Of a stretch of 52,633 nt of DNA, positions 9,773-19,103 are shown piece after piece. The translations under genes and the position numbers were made by a program. Source of the DNA: an uncultured Verrucomicrobiae bacterium (GTDB lineage Bacteria; Verrucomicrobiota; Verrucomicrobiia; Limisphaerales; AAA164-E04); NCBI GenBank assembly GCA_943788245.1, contig CALSPN010000039.1, forward strand, positions 1 to 52,633, in the 5' to 3' direction. Position 1 is the stretch's first letter, and the number at the start of each line of letters is the position of its first letter. The notes under the pieces are model-generated. The model was given only the letters and a program-made list of their open reading frames with translations. It did not search any database and was not told the origin of the DNA.

Positions 9773-10867
9773 ATGAAACCATTTCGATCGGCTAAAAACG
9801 CGCTTGGCTTTTGTTTTTCCATAGTCCTGATGTTGAATACGCAGGCTGCGTCAGGAAAACCAAATTCCGATTTGCTTCCCAGTATTGATCAGGTCCTTCA
9901 TTCGGGGTTGAATCCTCAGGCAGCCGTTGATGCCATGACCCTGCCGAAAGGTTTTCAAGCGTATCTATACGCTTCTGAGCCTGATATTTCGCAACCCATT
10001 GCCTTTTGCCTTGATGAGAGAGGTAGGATCTGGCTCGCCGAGGGACAGCAATACCCAGTGCGTGCTGATGGGGATCAAGGGAATGATCGAATTTTGATAC
10101 TTGAGGATACGAATGGAGATCATCAATTCGACACGAAAACCGTTTTCATCGAGGGGCTCAATCTCATCAGTGGCTTGGAAGTGGGTTTTGGTGGTGTATG
10201 GGTCGGGGCTGCTCCTTATCTCATGTTTATTCCGGATTATGATCAAAACGATCAGCCTGATCGTGCTCCCGAGATTTTGTTGGACGGGTGGGATCCCTAT
10301 CGAGATACACACGAAACATTAAACACGTTTACCTGGGGACCTGATGGTTGGTTGTATGGATGCCACGGAGTGTTTTGTCCTTCATTCGTTGGTAAACCTG
10401 GAACACCCGACGAAGAACGCCAGCGCGTGGATGCGGCCCTTTGGCGTTATCATCCCTTAAAACACCGATTTGAGGTTTTTGCCGAGGGGACCAGTAACCC
10501 CTGGGGGGTTGATTTTGATGCACACGGCCAGGCTTTCATGGAAGCATGCGTGATTCCCCATTTCTGGCACATGATTCAGGGGGCGCGATACCAAAGGCAG
10601 GGAGGTCAGCATTACAGCACCTCGCTTGAAGAAAAAAAACGTGTGCAAGACTTTTTACCCGAGAATGCACCACAGTATTTAAATCCATTCATTTATGATG
10701 ACATCAAGACCCACGGTGATCACGTGCATTGGGCAGGTAGCAAGGGGCCGCACGCAGCCAACAATCGTTCGGATGAGGTTGGGGGCGGTCATGCACATTC
10801 CGGACTGATGATGTACCAGGGTGGGGAGCTGGCCAAAATTCTATTACAATCAAGCGTTCATGAATAA
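9773..10867 (+). CDS. PVC-type membrane-bound dehydrogenase, N-terminal part (frame-split)
   Basis: The ATG at 9773 gives MKPFRSAKNALGFCFSIVLM followed by NTQAASG, a good signal peptide; the ATG at 9734 in the same frame would add 13 non-signal residues. The mature part matches the N-terminal beta-propeller 'membrane-bound dehydrogenase' domain of Pirellula/Verrucomicrobium proteins: LPKGFQAYLYASEPDISQ, GRIWLAEGQQYPVR, GNDRILILEDTNGD, WGPDGWLYGCHGVF. It aligns segment by segment with the intact paralog at 27219-30251. The frame breaks near 10818-10828 (GGGTGGGGAG): the shifted frame continues GSWPKFYYNQAFMNNIHG, equivalent to NNWPAAYRNQLYTHNLHG of the paralog. It acts in the periplasm, probably oxidising a sugar-type substrate; the substrate is not known. 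Confidence 0.8.
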   Translation: MKPFRSAKNALGFCFSIVLMLNTQAASGKPNSDLLPSIDQVLHSGLNPQAAVDAMTLPKGFQAYLYASEPDISQPIAFCLDERGRIWLAEGQQYPVRADGDQGNDRILILEDTNGDHQFDTKTVFIEGLNLISGLEVGFGGVWVGAAPYLMFIPDYDQNDQPDRAPEILLDGWDPYRDTHETLNTFTWGPDGWLYGCHGVFCPSFVGKPGTPDEERQRVDAALWRYHPLKHRFEVFAEGTSNPWGVDFDAHGQAFMEACVIPHFWHMIQGARYQRQGGQHYSTSLEEKKRVQDFLPENAPQYLNPFIYDDIKTHGDHVHWAGSKGPHAANNRSDEVGGGHAHSGLMMYQGGELAKILLQSSVHE

Positions 10868-11732
10868 CATTCATGGTCAGCGTATCAATATGGATATCCC
10901 GGTGCGATCGGGTTCTGGATTTGTAGGGAAACATGGTCCTGATTTCATGAATTTCAACGATCGCTGGTCGCAGGTGCTGAATATGCTTTATGATCACAAT
11001 GGCTCGGCTTACATGATTGACTGGTATGACGCCAACCAATGTCATCACCGACGCGAAGATGGGCATGATCGATCCAATGGCAGGATTTACAAAGTGGTTT
11101 ACAAGGATGAACCATGGACTCCGGTCGACCTTCGCGCTCATTCTTCTGCAGGTTTGGTAAGACTTCAATTGCACAAAAACGAATGGTATGCACTTCAGGC
11201 TCGCAAGCTTTTGATGGCACGGGGTGGCGATGCCCGGCTTTATCGGCAAATTAGAATTTTGTTCGACTCGACTGATTCCATTGCCCACAAGCTCCGACTT
11301 CTTTGGACCCTGAATGGCATTGGAGGGTTCACTCATCGATACGGGTTGCGACTGATGGAGCATGAAAATGAGTATGTGCGAGCATGGGCAATCCAGTTGC
11401 TGTGGGAAGATCGCAGCCCTCCGAAACCGGCGTTGGAAAAGCTGGCAATTCTAGCAGCGGAGGACTCTTCTTCCTTTGTGCGTCTTTATATCGCTTCGGC
11501 ACTCCAACGAACGCAAGTTGAAGATCGATTTCCTGTCCTCAAAGCGTTGACGGCTCGCGACGAAGATAAAGATGATCATAATCTTCCGTTAATGTATTGG
11601 TATGCAATGGAACCGGTTGTCGGCGCTGATCAAGGTCAGGGCTTGGCCCTCTTGAAATCAACAGGGATTCCCATCCTCAGGCAATACATTGCGCGTCGAA
11701 TGACGACAGGTGCCCTGGCCTCAACAAACTGA
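10821..11732 (+). CDS. PVC-type membrane-bound dehydrogenase, middle part with HEAT-like repeats (frame-split)
   Basis: This continues the propeller domain (MNNIHGQRINMDIP, AYMIDWYDANQCHHRRED, GRIYKVVYKDEPW) and then enters helical HEAT-like repeats (LRAHSSAGLVRLQLHKNEW, ENEYVRAWAIQLLWEDRSPP, DSSSFVRLYIASALQR). The paralog at 27219 has the same order without interruption (ESEYVRANAIEFM and DPSAFVRLRLAAASIK). The frame is lost again at about 11710-11800, before the next segment. The M at 10821 is not a true start; coding sense in this frame begins near 10830. I read this as the middle third of one gene spanning 9773-13542. Confidence 0.78.
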   Translation: MGSWPKFYYNQAFMNNIHGQRINMDIPVRSGSGFVGKHGPDFMNFNDRWSQVLNMLYDHNGSAYMIDWYDANQCHHRREDGHDRSNGRIYKVVYKDEPWTPVDLRAHSSAGLVRLQLHKNEWYALQARKLLMARGGDARLYRQIRILFDSTDSIAHKLRLLWTLNGIGGFTHRYGLRLMEHENEYVRAWAIQLLWEDRSPPKPALEKLAILAAEDSSSFVRLYIASALQRTQVEDRFPVLKALTARDEDKDDHNLPLMYWYAMEPVVGADQGQGLALLKSTGIPILRQYIARRMTTGALASTN

Positions 11733-11802
11733 GACCCGTTCTTGAACCTTTATTCCCCGAAAGAAAAATGAGTATTTTTAAATTCCAGTCTGAATTCGCC
11801 CG

Positions 11803-13542
11803 ATGATTGCGGCGGTCTTGAGCCTCTCCATCATGCAGACTCAGATTGTTCGTTCCAATGCACTGGAACCCCTGGTCACACTCCTGAGTCAAAGTCAGGA
11901 TACATCTTTTCAGTTGGATGTGCTGCGAGGTATCAGTCAGGCCTTGAAAGGGCGGAGTGAGGCGGACATGCCGGAAGGTTGGGGCAGCCTGGAATCAAAA
12001 CTGGGTAAAAGTTCAAATGGCGAAGTGCGGGTCTTGGTGCGTTCGCTCTCATTAACGTTTGGAAGTGAAGCGGCACTCGATGCATTACGAACTGTGCTCA
12101 AGGATCAAGGTGCGCCTGCTTCCGAGCGTGTCAACGCGTTGAATGCTCTGGTTCAGACCAATGATCCTCAATTGCCCGGTGCATTATTGAAATTGATAGC
12201 GGACCCTGCGGTGCGTTCCGAAACGATCCGACATCTGGCTCGGTTTAATCAAACTGAAACACCCCCCGCATTACTGAAAGTTTACCGTGAATTGACAGGA
12301 ACTGAAAAACAGAAGGCCTTGAGTGTTCTGGCATCTAGAGCGCCCTATGCGGCGCATCTGATCAGTGGTGTTGAAAGTGGGCTTATTCCCAAAAAGGATC
12401 TCTCAGCGAGTCTCGTACGCGAACTTCGGAACCTTAAAAAGGATGACATCAATACTCAGTTGGAATCACTGTGGGGCACCTTCAGGGAAAGTAGCGCGGA
12501 TAAAAAATCTGAAATCGAAAAGTTTAAACGTATTTACTACGCAGGCGGGTCATCACCCGGGGATGCTGCGAAAGGTCGCGCTGTCTTTGCTCGAGCGTGT
12601 CAGCAGTGTCATACCTTGTTTGGTGTCGGCGGCAAGGTGGGACCCGATATCACTGGATCGGATCGTCAAAACCTCGATTACCTTCTCCAAAATATTGTGG
12701 ACCCCAATGCGGTGATTCCCAATGATTATCGCACCTCTGAGATTGAAACCGCAGATGGCCGAGTGATTACTGGTGTGATTCAGGAGCGGACCGGCAATTC
12801 GCTCAAAATCATCACCGCAACTGAAACAGTGCTGGTTGCGCATGATCAAATTGAATCCAATCTGCAGAGTGAATTGTCCATGATGCCCGAAGGATTATTG
12901 GCGCCGTTCAAGGATCAGGAAATTCGTGACCTCCTGTATTACCTGCGTCAGTCTGCACAAGCACCTCTGTTGGGCTCCAAAGAGAATGTTGACTTGTTTT
13001 TCAATGGCAAAGACCTGATCGGGTGGAATGGGGAAGAATCTGTCTGGCGCGTTGAAAATGGTGAGATCGTGGGAGAGACCAAAACAGGGCTTAAGCGTAA
13101 TGAATTTCTCAAGAGCGATATGGTCCTGAAAGATTTCCGACTGACTTTTCAGGTCAAGTTAATACCCAACAGTGAGAACAGTGGCATCCAGTTCAGAAGC
13201 CAGCCTGCGGAGCATGGTGAGGTTCAGGGGTATCAGGCTGATGCAGGCCAAGGATGGTGGGGGAAACTATACGAAGAATTGGGACGAGCTTTGCTGTGGG
13301 ATCAACCTGGAGATAGGCACATCCGAGAGGAAGCGTGGAACACCTATGAAATCCTGGCCGTAGATCACTACATACAAACAGCCATCAACGGAAATAAATG
13401 TGTGGATTTAAAGGATTCCGACGGCGCGCTACAGGGTATTGTGGCGCTGCAAGCGCACTCTGGAGGTCCGATGGAAGTCAGGTTTCGGAAGTTCAAGCTC
13501 GAGATTGATCCTGAGCCTGAATTGAAAACCTCAAACCATTGA
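11803..13542 (+). CDS. PVC-type dehydrogenase, C-terminal part: HEAT repeats, cytochrome c domain and DUF1080 domain
   Basis: HEAT-like repeats fill about the first 240 codons. A c-type heme site follows: CQQCH at 12598-12612, within the PVC heme-binding domain, whose typical features are visible (GPDITGSDRQNLDYLLQNIV, DPNAVIPNDYRTSEIE, MMPEGLLAPFKDQEIRDLL). From about 12985 a DUF1080 (3-keto-disaccharide hydrolase-type, LamG-like) domain begins: DLFFNGKDLIGWNGEES, then NSENSGIQFRSQP, QADAGQGWWGKLYEE and ending GPMEVRFRKFKLE. That domain is absent from the paralog at 27219. It suggests that substrate hydrolysis or binding was joined to electron transfer. The full protein would be about 1255 residues. 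Its true upstream junction is in a frame break near 11710-11800. Confidence 0.82.
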   Translation: MIAAVLSLSIMQTQIVRSNALEPLVTLLSQSQDTSFQLDVLRGISQALKGRSEADMPEGWGSLESKLGKSSNGEVRVLVRSLSLTFGSEAALDALRTVLKDQGAPASERVNALNALVQTNDPQLPGALLKLIADPAVRSETIRHLARFNQTETPPALLKVYRELTGTEKQKALSVLASRAPYAAHLISGVESGLIPKKDLSASLVRELRNLKKDDINTQLESLWGTFRESSADKKSEIEKFKRIYYAGGSSPGDAAKGRAVFARACQQCHTLFGVGGKVGPDITGSDRQNLDYLLQNIVDPNAVIPNDYRTSEIETADGRVITGVIQERTGNSLKIITATETVLVAHDQIESNLQSELSMMPEGLLAPFKDQEIRDLLYYLRQSAQAPLLGSKENVDLFFNGKDLIGWNGEESVWRVENGEIVGETKTGLKRNEFLKSDMVLKDFRLTFQVKLIPNSENSGIQFRSQPAEHGEVQGYQADAGQGWWGKLYEELGRALLWDQPGDRHIREEAWNTYEILAVDHYIQTAINGNKCVDLKDSDGALQGIVALQAHSGGPMEVRFRKFKLEIDPEPELKTSNH

Positions 13543-13802
13543 TCGATATTTATTTTGTAGTCGGGCCGTATTGTTTTTGTCGGAAAAGCATCGGATGGGA
13601 ACCTGAATGATACCCCTGGGTATCGGCGCTGGCTTTGTTTGGGGGGAGCGGGGATAAGCTGGTATCATCTTCCCCTGCAGCTAATGTGGCGTTTCAATGA
13701 TCGGGGGACCATTCCATGGCTCATTGATACTCCTATTTTGTTTGTCCGGCTCAAATGGAAGCGCTAATCTTGACCTTTAGTTAGAATTACAAATTCAAAA
13801 AT

Positions 13803-16721
13803 ATGGGGCAGGAATGGATACGTATCGGAGGGGCCAGGGAGCATAATCTCAAGAATGTTTCACTGAACGTTCCCCGCAATCGCTTGGTCGTTTTTACCGG
13901 TTTGAGCGGGTCGGGGAAATCGTCTCTGGCATTCGATACCATCTTTGCCGAAGGGAGGCGTAAGTATGTTGAATCCCTTTCCTCGTATGCCCGTCAGTTT
14001 CTGGACCAAATGCAGAAGCCTGATGTTGATTTCATTGAAGGCCTTTCTCCGGCCATCGCCATTGAGCAAAGAGGTTCTGCAGCCAACCCTCGATCGACTA
14101 TTGCCACGACCACTGAGATTTACGACTACCTGCGCTTGCTTTTCGCCAACGTCGCACAGCCTTATTGTCCGGACACGGGGAATCCGATTTACCATCAAAC
14201 AACCACCGACATTGTGGATGAAGTCATGAAGCTATCGGAGCGCACCCGGGTGATGGTGCTTGCACCGATTAATATTCAAAAGACTGAGACTCTCAAGCCG
14301 AGTTTGGAACGTCTGGCACGTGAGGGGTTCGTGAGAGTTCGCATTGATGGAGCCTTTCATGAATTGGGCGCATTGTCTCCCGATGTATTGGAAGCGGGTG
14401 TTTCCGAATCGCTTGAAGTTGTAGTGGATCGATTGGTAGTGCAGGACAAGGTAAGAGTTCGATTAGCGGATTCCGTTGAAACGGCATTGCGCTGGGGAGA
14501 TGGGATCGTGCAATTGCTTTATCAAAAACCGGAGGATCGTGCCCGAGCGCTTTGGGAAGAGTCGACTCGCTCCAATCGCCTCTACAGCCCGGAAACAGGG
14601 CGTACTTACGAGCGGCTTGAAGCCAAGCATTTTTCATTTAATTCTCTATCGGGTGCGTGCGAGGCGTGTCATGGGCTGGGACAACAGATGGAGTTTGATC
14701 CTGAGTTGATCATTCCCGATACGAAGAAAACACTCGAGCAGGGAGCCGTTCTGCCATTCTACAAAGTGCCTAAGGCTCAAATAGCTCTCTATGACGCCAT
14801 GATCAAGGGGCTTTCCTCTCATTATAAACAGAGCATGGATGCGCCCTTTAAGAATTTGAAGGCCGCTTTTAAGGAAACAATACTTTATGGTTCAGGCGAG
14901 GAGTTGATTTCTTTTCAGACCGGGACAGGGGCCACAAGGCGCGTGCATAAGCGTGCCTTCGAAGGCTTGATCCCCATGCTGGAGAGGCAATTTGAAGAAA
15001 GCGAAAGCGAGTCCTCCCGAAATCGTTTGAAGGCTTACATGAGCCCTATTGCCTGTGAGTCCTGTCATGGCCTGAGATTACGTCCTGAGATCCTTTCTGC
15101 TACTCTGGGTGATCTCTCTCTTTTCGAGAAATCCAAATTCAAAAAACTGGCATTTCCAGATATTCCGGGTCTATCGATCATGGATATCTGTCATCTGACC
15201 ATTGAACAGTTGCAAGAGTTTTTCGAGCATCTCAAGTTGGACGAATTTCAATACAAGATTGCAGGAGACCTTGTACAGGAGATTTTGACACGATTGAAAT
15301 TCCTCAATGAAGTAGGGCTTGGCTACCTGAGTCTGGACCGTGAAAGCGGAACTTTGAGCGGAGGGGAGGCGCAGCGAATTCGCTTGGCAACCCAAATTGG
15401 GGGTGGATTGGTTGGTGTGTTGTATATTCTGGATGAGCCGAGCATTGGATTGCATCAGCGTGACAATGATCGATTATTGGAAACACTGATTCGTCTGAGG
15501 GATCTTGGGAATTCAGTGTTGGTAGTCGAGCATGATGAGGACACCATCCGGAGGGCAGATTACGTGGTGGACATGGGCCCCGGAGCAGGGGTTAATGGAG
15601 GCGAGGTTGTGGCGTACGGCACGGTGGATGATATACTGGGCTCCGAGAGATCCTTCACAGGGAAATATCTTTCAGGCGTGTTTTCGATTGACGTTCCTTC
15701 GAATCGAATCATTCCAACTCCTGACAAGGGTTATCTGACGATCAAGGGGGCGACTGAGAACAATTTGAAGAACATTGATGTCAGGATTCCTCTGGGGTTG
15801 CTGACCTGTGTGACCGGTGTAAGTGGTTCCGGTAAAAGTACGCTGATCGATGGCATTCTCAGGAAAACCCTGATGCGAAAATGGTATGGAGCCAAAGATC
15901 GCCCGGGGAAACACCAAGCGATTTACGGTGATGAGAAATTTTCTAAAATCATTGTGATGAATCAAAGCCCGATTGGTCGTACTCCTCGAAGTAACCCTGC
16001 AACCTACACTGGTATTTTTAATCAGATTCGAGACTTATTTGCTCGCTTGCCCTCTTCGCGTATCAGGGGTTACGAATCGAGTCGATTCAGCTTCAATGTC
16101 AAAGGGGGGCGTTGCGAGAAATGTCAGGGTGATGGCTTGATCAAGATTGAGATGCATTTTCTTCCTGCGGTTTACGTGACCTGCGAGGCCTGCTACGGAA
16201 AGCGCTATAATCGTGAAACGCTTGAAATCAATTACAAGGGCAGAACCATTGCTGATGTGCTGGACATGACTATCGATGAAGCAGCTACCTTTTTCCGAGC
16301 CGTTCCGAAGATATGCGAACCCTGTTTGACGCTGGCAGAAGTCGGTCTTGGGTATTTGCGTCTAGGTCAATCTGCTACCACTCTGAGTGGCGGTGAAGCC
16401 CAGCGTGTGAAACTGGCTGCCGAGTTGGGCAAGCGAACCTCGGGAAGGACGCTTTACATATTCGATGAACCCACCACCGGCCTGCACTTTCATGATGTAG
16501 CCACCTTGCTGAGTGTCATGAATCGATTGCGACAGGCTGGCAATACCCTGGTTGTTATTGAACACAATTTAGATGTCATTAAAACAGCTGACTGGGTGAT
16601 TGATCTTGGTCCTGAAGGTGGATCTGGCGGAGGAGAAATCGTCGCAGAGGGAACTCCCGAAGATGTTTCTCAGGTGGAGCTCAGTCATACAGGTAAGTAC
16701 CTCAAAAGCATGCTGACCTGA
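13803..16721 (+). CDS. uvrA: excinuclease ABC subunit UvrA
   Basis: The product has 972 residues, a little longer than the usual 940-950. UvrA finds bulky DNA lesions with UvrB and starts nucleotide excision repair. Two ABC ATPase modules are present: Walker A GLSGSGKS at residues 33-40 and GVSGSGKS at 672-679, each with a signature (TLSGGEAQRIRLA, TLSGGEAQRVKLA) and a Walker B (YILDEPSIGLH, YIFDEPTTGLH). The C-terminal zinc finger is complete (Cys771, 774, 794, 797). In the N-terminal finger only the second pair is seen (CEAC, 286-289); the expected first CxxC is replaced by SPET. The gene stands alone, with 260 bases upstream. The start ATG at 13803 is followed directly by the conserved IRIGGAREHNLKNV. 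Confidence 0.97.
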   Translation: MGQEWIRIGGAREHNLKNVSLNVPRNRLVVFTGLSGSGKSSLAFDTIFAEGRRKYVESLSSYARQFLDQMQKPDVDFIEGLSPAIAIEQRGSAANPRSTIATTTEIYDYLRLLFANVAQPYCPDTGNPIYHQTTTDIVDEVMKLSERTRVMVLAPINIQKTETLKPSLERLAREGFVRVRIDGAFHELGALSPDVLEAGVSESLEVVVDRLVVQDKVRVRLADSVETALRWGDGIVQLLYQKPEDRARALWEESTRSNRLYSPETGRTYERLEAKHFSFNSLSGACEACHGLGQQMEFDPELIIPDTKKTLEQGAVLPFYKVPKAQIALYDAMIKGLSSHYKQSMDAPFKNLKAAFKETILYGSGEELISFQTGTGATRRVHKRAFEGLIPMLERQFEESESESSRNRLKAYMSPIACESCHGLRLRPEILSATLGDLSLFEKSKFKKLAFPDIPGLSIMDICHLTIEQLQEFFEHLKLDEFQYKIAGDLVQEILTRLKFLNEVGLGYLSLDRESGTLSGGEAQRIRLATQIGGGLVGVLYILDEPSIGLHQRDNDRLLETLIRLRDLGNSVLVVEHDEDTIRRADYVVDMGPGAGVNGGEVVAYGTVDDILGSERSFTGKYLSGVFSIDVPSNRIIPTPDKGYLTIKGATENNLKNIDVRIPLGLLTCVTGVSGSGKSTLIDGILRKTLMRKWYGAKDRPGKHQAIYGDEKFSKIIVMNQSPIGRTPRSNPATYTGIFNQIRDLFARLPSSRIRGYESSRFSFNVKGGRCEKCQGDGLIKIEMHFLPAVYVTCEACYGKRYNRETLEINYKGRTIADVLDMTIDEAATFFRAVPKICEPCLTLAEVGLGYLRLGQSATTLSGGEAQRVKLAAELGKRTSGRTLYIFDEPTTGLHFHDVATLLSVMNRLRQAGNTLVVIEHNLDVIKTADWVIDLGPEGGSGGGEIVAEGTPEDVSQVELSHTGKYLKSMLT

Positions 16722-16938
16722 AGAGGCTGTGGGCACACGCTCTTGATTTGATCAAAGACTTCTTTATTCAGAATCATGGGAACATGGATGTATCCTGGTG
16801 TGTTTGTAAAGGATGTGCGAAGTTGTCTGTTGGAATGGAATTTGTAAGGATACCAGGGAGTAATCTCTGTGTAACCAGATGTTTCCATGAAATTTGAATT
16901 TACTGGATTCATGCAGATGTCTTGGGCAGTCTGATCCC

Positions 16939-17760
16939 ATGATTTCACGCGTCCTGAGGATTCAAATCTCAACTTCCTTGTGTAGCGCTATCCTGTTCCT
17001 CGCCTGTTTTGAACTCAGGGGAGGGGATAGTAAACCGGTATTGCTTTACAGTCGTTATTACAACGCTGAAGGAGAAGAACGCTACCTTCCTGATGGCACT
17101 TATAGCGCAGTGATCAAACAATTGAGTGCTGACTTTGATGTTCGGGTGCATGCGGCACGTCTTTCCAGAGAAAAACTAAAGGATGTGGACTTAGTCCTGA
17201 TCTCCAATCCAAGTGCTCATCCAGTCAACGGCAACCCACCTCCAGCCAAGCTTGATGCACCAGACCGTAAAGAATTGCTTCAATTCATTCGGAATGGAGG
17301 GGGAGTCATCATCATGGGAAATCAGGAAAATCACAACTTGGAAACCGAAAAGGTCAATCAATTCCTCAATCACTTTGGAATGCAATGGGCGGAGAATTAC
17401 ACGGATGCCAAAGGTTTGAATATCCCGAGAGACACCCCTGTTCTAGGTGGACTGAAGTGGGCGTATTACACCGGAAACCAGATTCAACTCACCGAGTCCA
17501 AAAACGTGGAGCACTGGATTGTTCAAAATGATCTCAATCAGCCTCCTCTGAACGGCATGCGAGATGCGGAAGGCGCCCTGTTGGCCGGCGCTGGCTTTGG
17601 TAAAGGTAGATTGGTTGTGGTTACCGACTCTGGATGGATTATTAATTCTGTTCTGGCTGGCAGAGGCCTTGGTGGAAATCTAGTCGAAAACGATGACAAT
17701 CTTGAGATCATGAAACGACTTTGTCTTTGGGCTTCTGGAAAACTCATTGAGGTTGATTGA
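16939..17760 (+). CDS. secreted ThuA-like / glutamine-amidotransferase-fold protein
   Basis: This 273-residue product begins with a hydrophobic signal-like stretch (ISTSLCSAILFLACF), so it is probably exported or lipid-anchored. The following sequence has the pattern of ThuA-like or class I amidotransferase-fold proteins: VLLYSRYYNAEGEERYLPDG, then DVDLVLISNPSAHP, LLQFIRNGGGVIIMGNQ, and near the end GFGKGRLVVVTDSGWI. I see no clear catalytic Cys-His-Glu triad, so it may bind rather than hydrolyse. An upstream ATG at 16894 would add 15 unlikely residues; I choose 16939 because the signal peptide follows. Its 3' end overlaps the end of rsmB on the other strand by 17 bases. ThuA proteins often act on sugars, but the function here is not known. 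Confidence 0.6.
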   Translation: MISRVLRIQISTSLCSAILFLACFELRGGDSKPVLLYSRYYNAEGEERYLPDGTYSAVIKQLSADFDVRVHAARLSREKLKDVDLVLISNPSAHPVNGNPPPAKLDAPDRKELLQFIRNGGGVIIMGNQENHNLETEKVNQFLNHFGMQWAENYTDAKGLNIPRDTPVLGGLKWAYYTGNQIQLTESKNVEHWIVQNDLNQPPLNGMRDAEGALLAGAGFGKGRLVVVTDSGWIINSVLAGRGLGGNLVENDDNLEIMKRLCLWASGKLIEVD

Positions 17761-19051
17761 GTACTAGCTTGGCTGCATAGGCACCGTCCACACCGTGTTC
17801 AAAGGGCGTTAATTGCTTTTCTTCGACCATTTGGAAAGAGGTGTTTTCTTCAAGGAACTGCGCCACGATTTGATGGTTCTCTTCCGGTTCCAGACTACAT
17901 GTGCTGTAAACGAGCCGCCCCCCGGGTTTTAACAGGTTTGCGTTTTCCTTGAGAATAGCCACCTGTTGCTCAGTGATGCTCTTGATCTCTTGTACGGACA
18001 AGCGCCATCGAACATCCAATCGGCGTCGCATGACGCCACTGTTAGAGCAGGGTGCATCAATCAAGATGGCATCAAAGGACGTGGGTAGATCATTCGTAGC
18101 CTTGCTTACATTGAGTGTCACGATGGTGTTTGAGACGGCGAGACGTTCCGTGTTTTCACAAAGGCGCCTCAATCGACCTTGATCAGGATCTGCCGCCACG
18201 ATGGTTCCGGTGTTTTTCATCGTTACCGCCATGGCACAGGTTTTCCCACCCGGTGCTGCACAGGAATCCAGGATGGATTCATCTGGTTTGGCATTGATGA
18301 GATGTACCGCCAGTAAGGTGCTCGGATCCTGCAAGTAAAAGAGTCCCTTTTTAAAGCTCTCCAATTGATCAGGCTGCCTTGGGAATGAAACGATCCGATA
18401 TATCTTGGCGTCTTCGCTCCAAGGGAAATGAACTTCTTTACGAACGACTCCTTCTTCATTCCACGCGAGCTCGAGCTCTTCGAGGTTTCCACACAATGGA
18501 TTCCAGCGCGCATAGGATGAGGGGATTTGATTGTTCCACTGAAGTAGCTTATTTGCCTCGATGTCACCAAATTGCTTTTTCCATTTCTTGAAAAGCCAAT
18601 TTGGATGCGAGTATGCAATATTCGCCTGCGTTGTTTTCCAGTCCTCAAGTTGCTTCAGGAAATTTTCTTTTTCTCTCAGGAATCCACGCAAGATCGCATT
18701 GATAAATCCTGATTGTGAGTGCAAGCGGAGATCTCGGGCAGTTGCTACCGTCTCATGAACCGCGGCATGCTCAGGGATGCGATCCATGAATGCAATTTGA
18801 TAAAGCCCAAGCCTCAGTATGGTGCGTGTACGTGTTTTTCCTGGCGGGCGGGTTGCTTTTTCATCAATCCACGTATCCAGCAGGATCATGTTGCGGATCA
18901 CTCCAAAGACCATTTCCTGCACCATATGGCGGTCAATGGGCTTCAGACTTGATTGAGAGAGCTGTTCGCGCAGGACGGACTCCGCGAATTGATTGCCTGC
19001 TTCCCATTCGAAAAGTATTCGAGCCGCAATTTGTCTTGGTTTTTGTTGCAC
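17744..19051 (-). CDS. rsmB: 16S rRNA (cytosine-967 C5)-methyltransferase RsmB
   Basis: The product has 435 residues, typical for RsmB/Sun. It methylates C967 of 16S rRNA using S-adenosylmethionine. The N-terminal third is a NusB-like helical domain (ARILFEWEAGNQFAESVL, LRLGLYQIAFMDRIPEHAAV). The methyltransferase domain has the SAM loop DSCAAPGGKT near residue 263 and the two characteristic cysteines in DAPCSNSG (near 336) and YSTCSLEPEEN (near 386), the release and nucleophile residues of the family. It is divergent from the giant greA with only 52 bases between the starts, so their promoters must be compact or overlapping. It is convergent with the ThuA-like gene, overlapping it by 17 bases. 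Confidence 0.95.
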   Translation of the reverse strand: MQQKPRQIAARILFEWEAGNQFAESVLREQLSQSSLKPIDRHMVQEMVFGVIRNMILLDTWIDEKATRPPGKTRTRTILRLGLYQIAFMDRIPEHAAVHETVATARDLRLHSQSGFINAILRGFLREKENFLKQLEDWKTTQANIAYSHPNWLFKKWKKQFGDIEANKLLQWNNQIPSSYARWNPLCGNLEELELAWNEEGVVRKEVHFPWSEDAKIYRIVSFPRQPDQLESFKKGLFYLQDPSTLLAVHLINAKPDESILDSCAAPGGKTCAMAVTMKNTGTIVAADPDQGRLRRLCENTERLAVSNTIVTLNVSKATNDLPTSFDAILIDAPCSNSGVMRRRLDVRWRLSVQEIKSITEQQVAILKENANLLKPGGRLVYSTCSLEPEENHQIVAQFLEENTSFQMVEEKQLTPFEHGVDGAYAAKLVLNQPQ

Positions 19052-19103
19052 GGCTGAGTAATAATGTCATTTCGACGTTTGAAGCGAGCTATTTACGAGG
19101 ACT

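Noticed and set aside
13543..13802. A possible promoter TTGACC with TAGAAT upstream of uvrA
   Set aside because: The spacing between the two hexamers is only about 7 bases, so it is not a sigma-70 promoter; no LexA-like box was seen.
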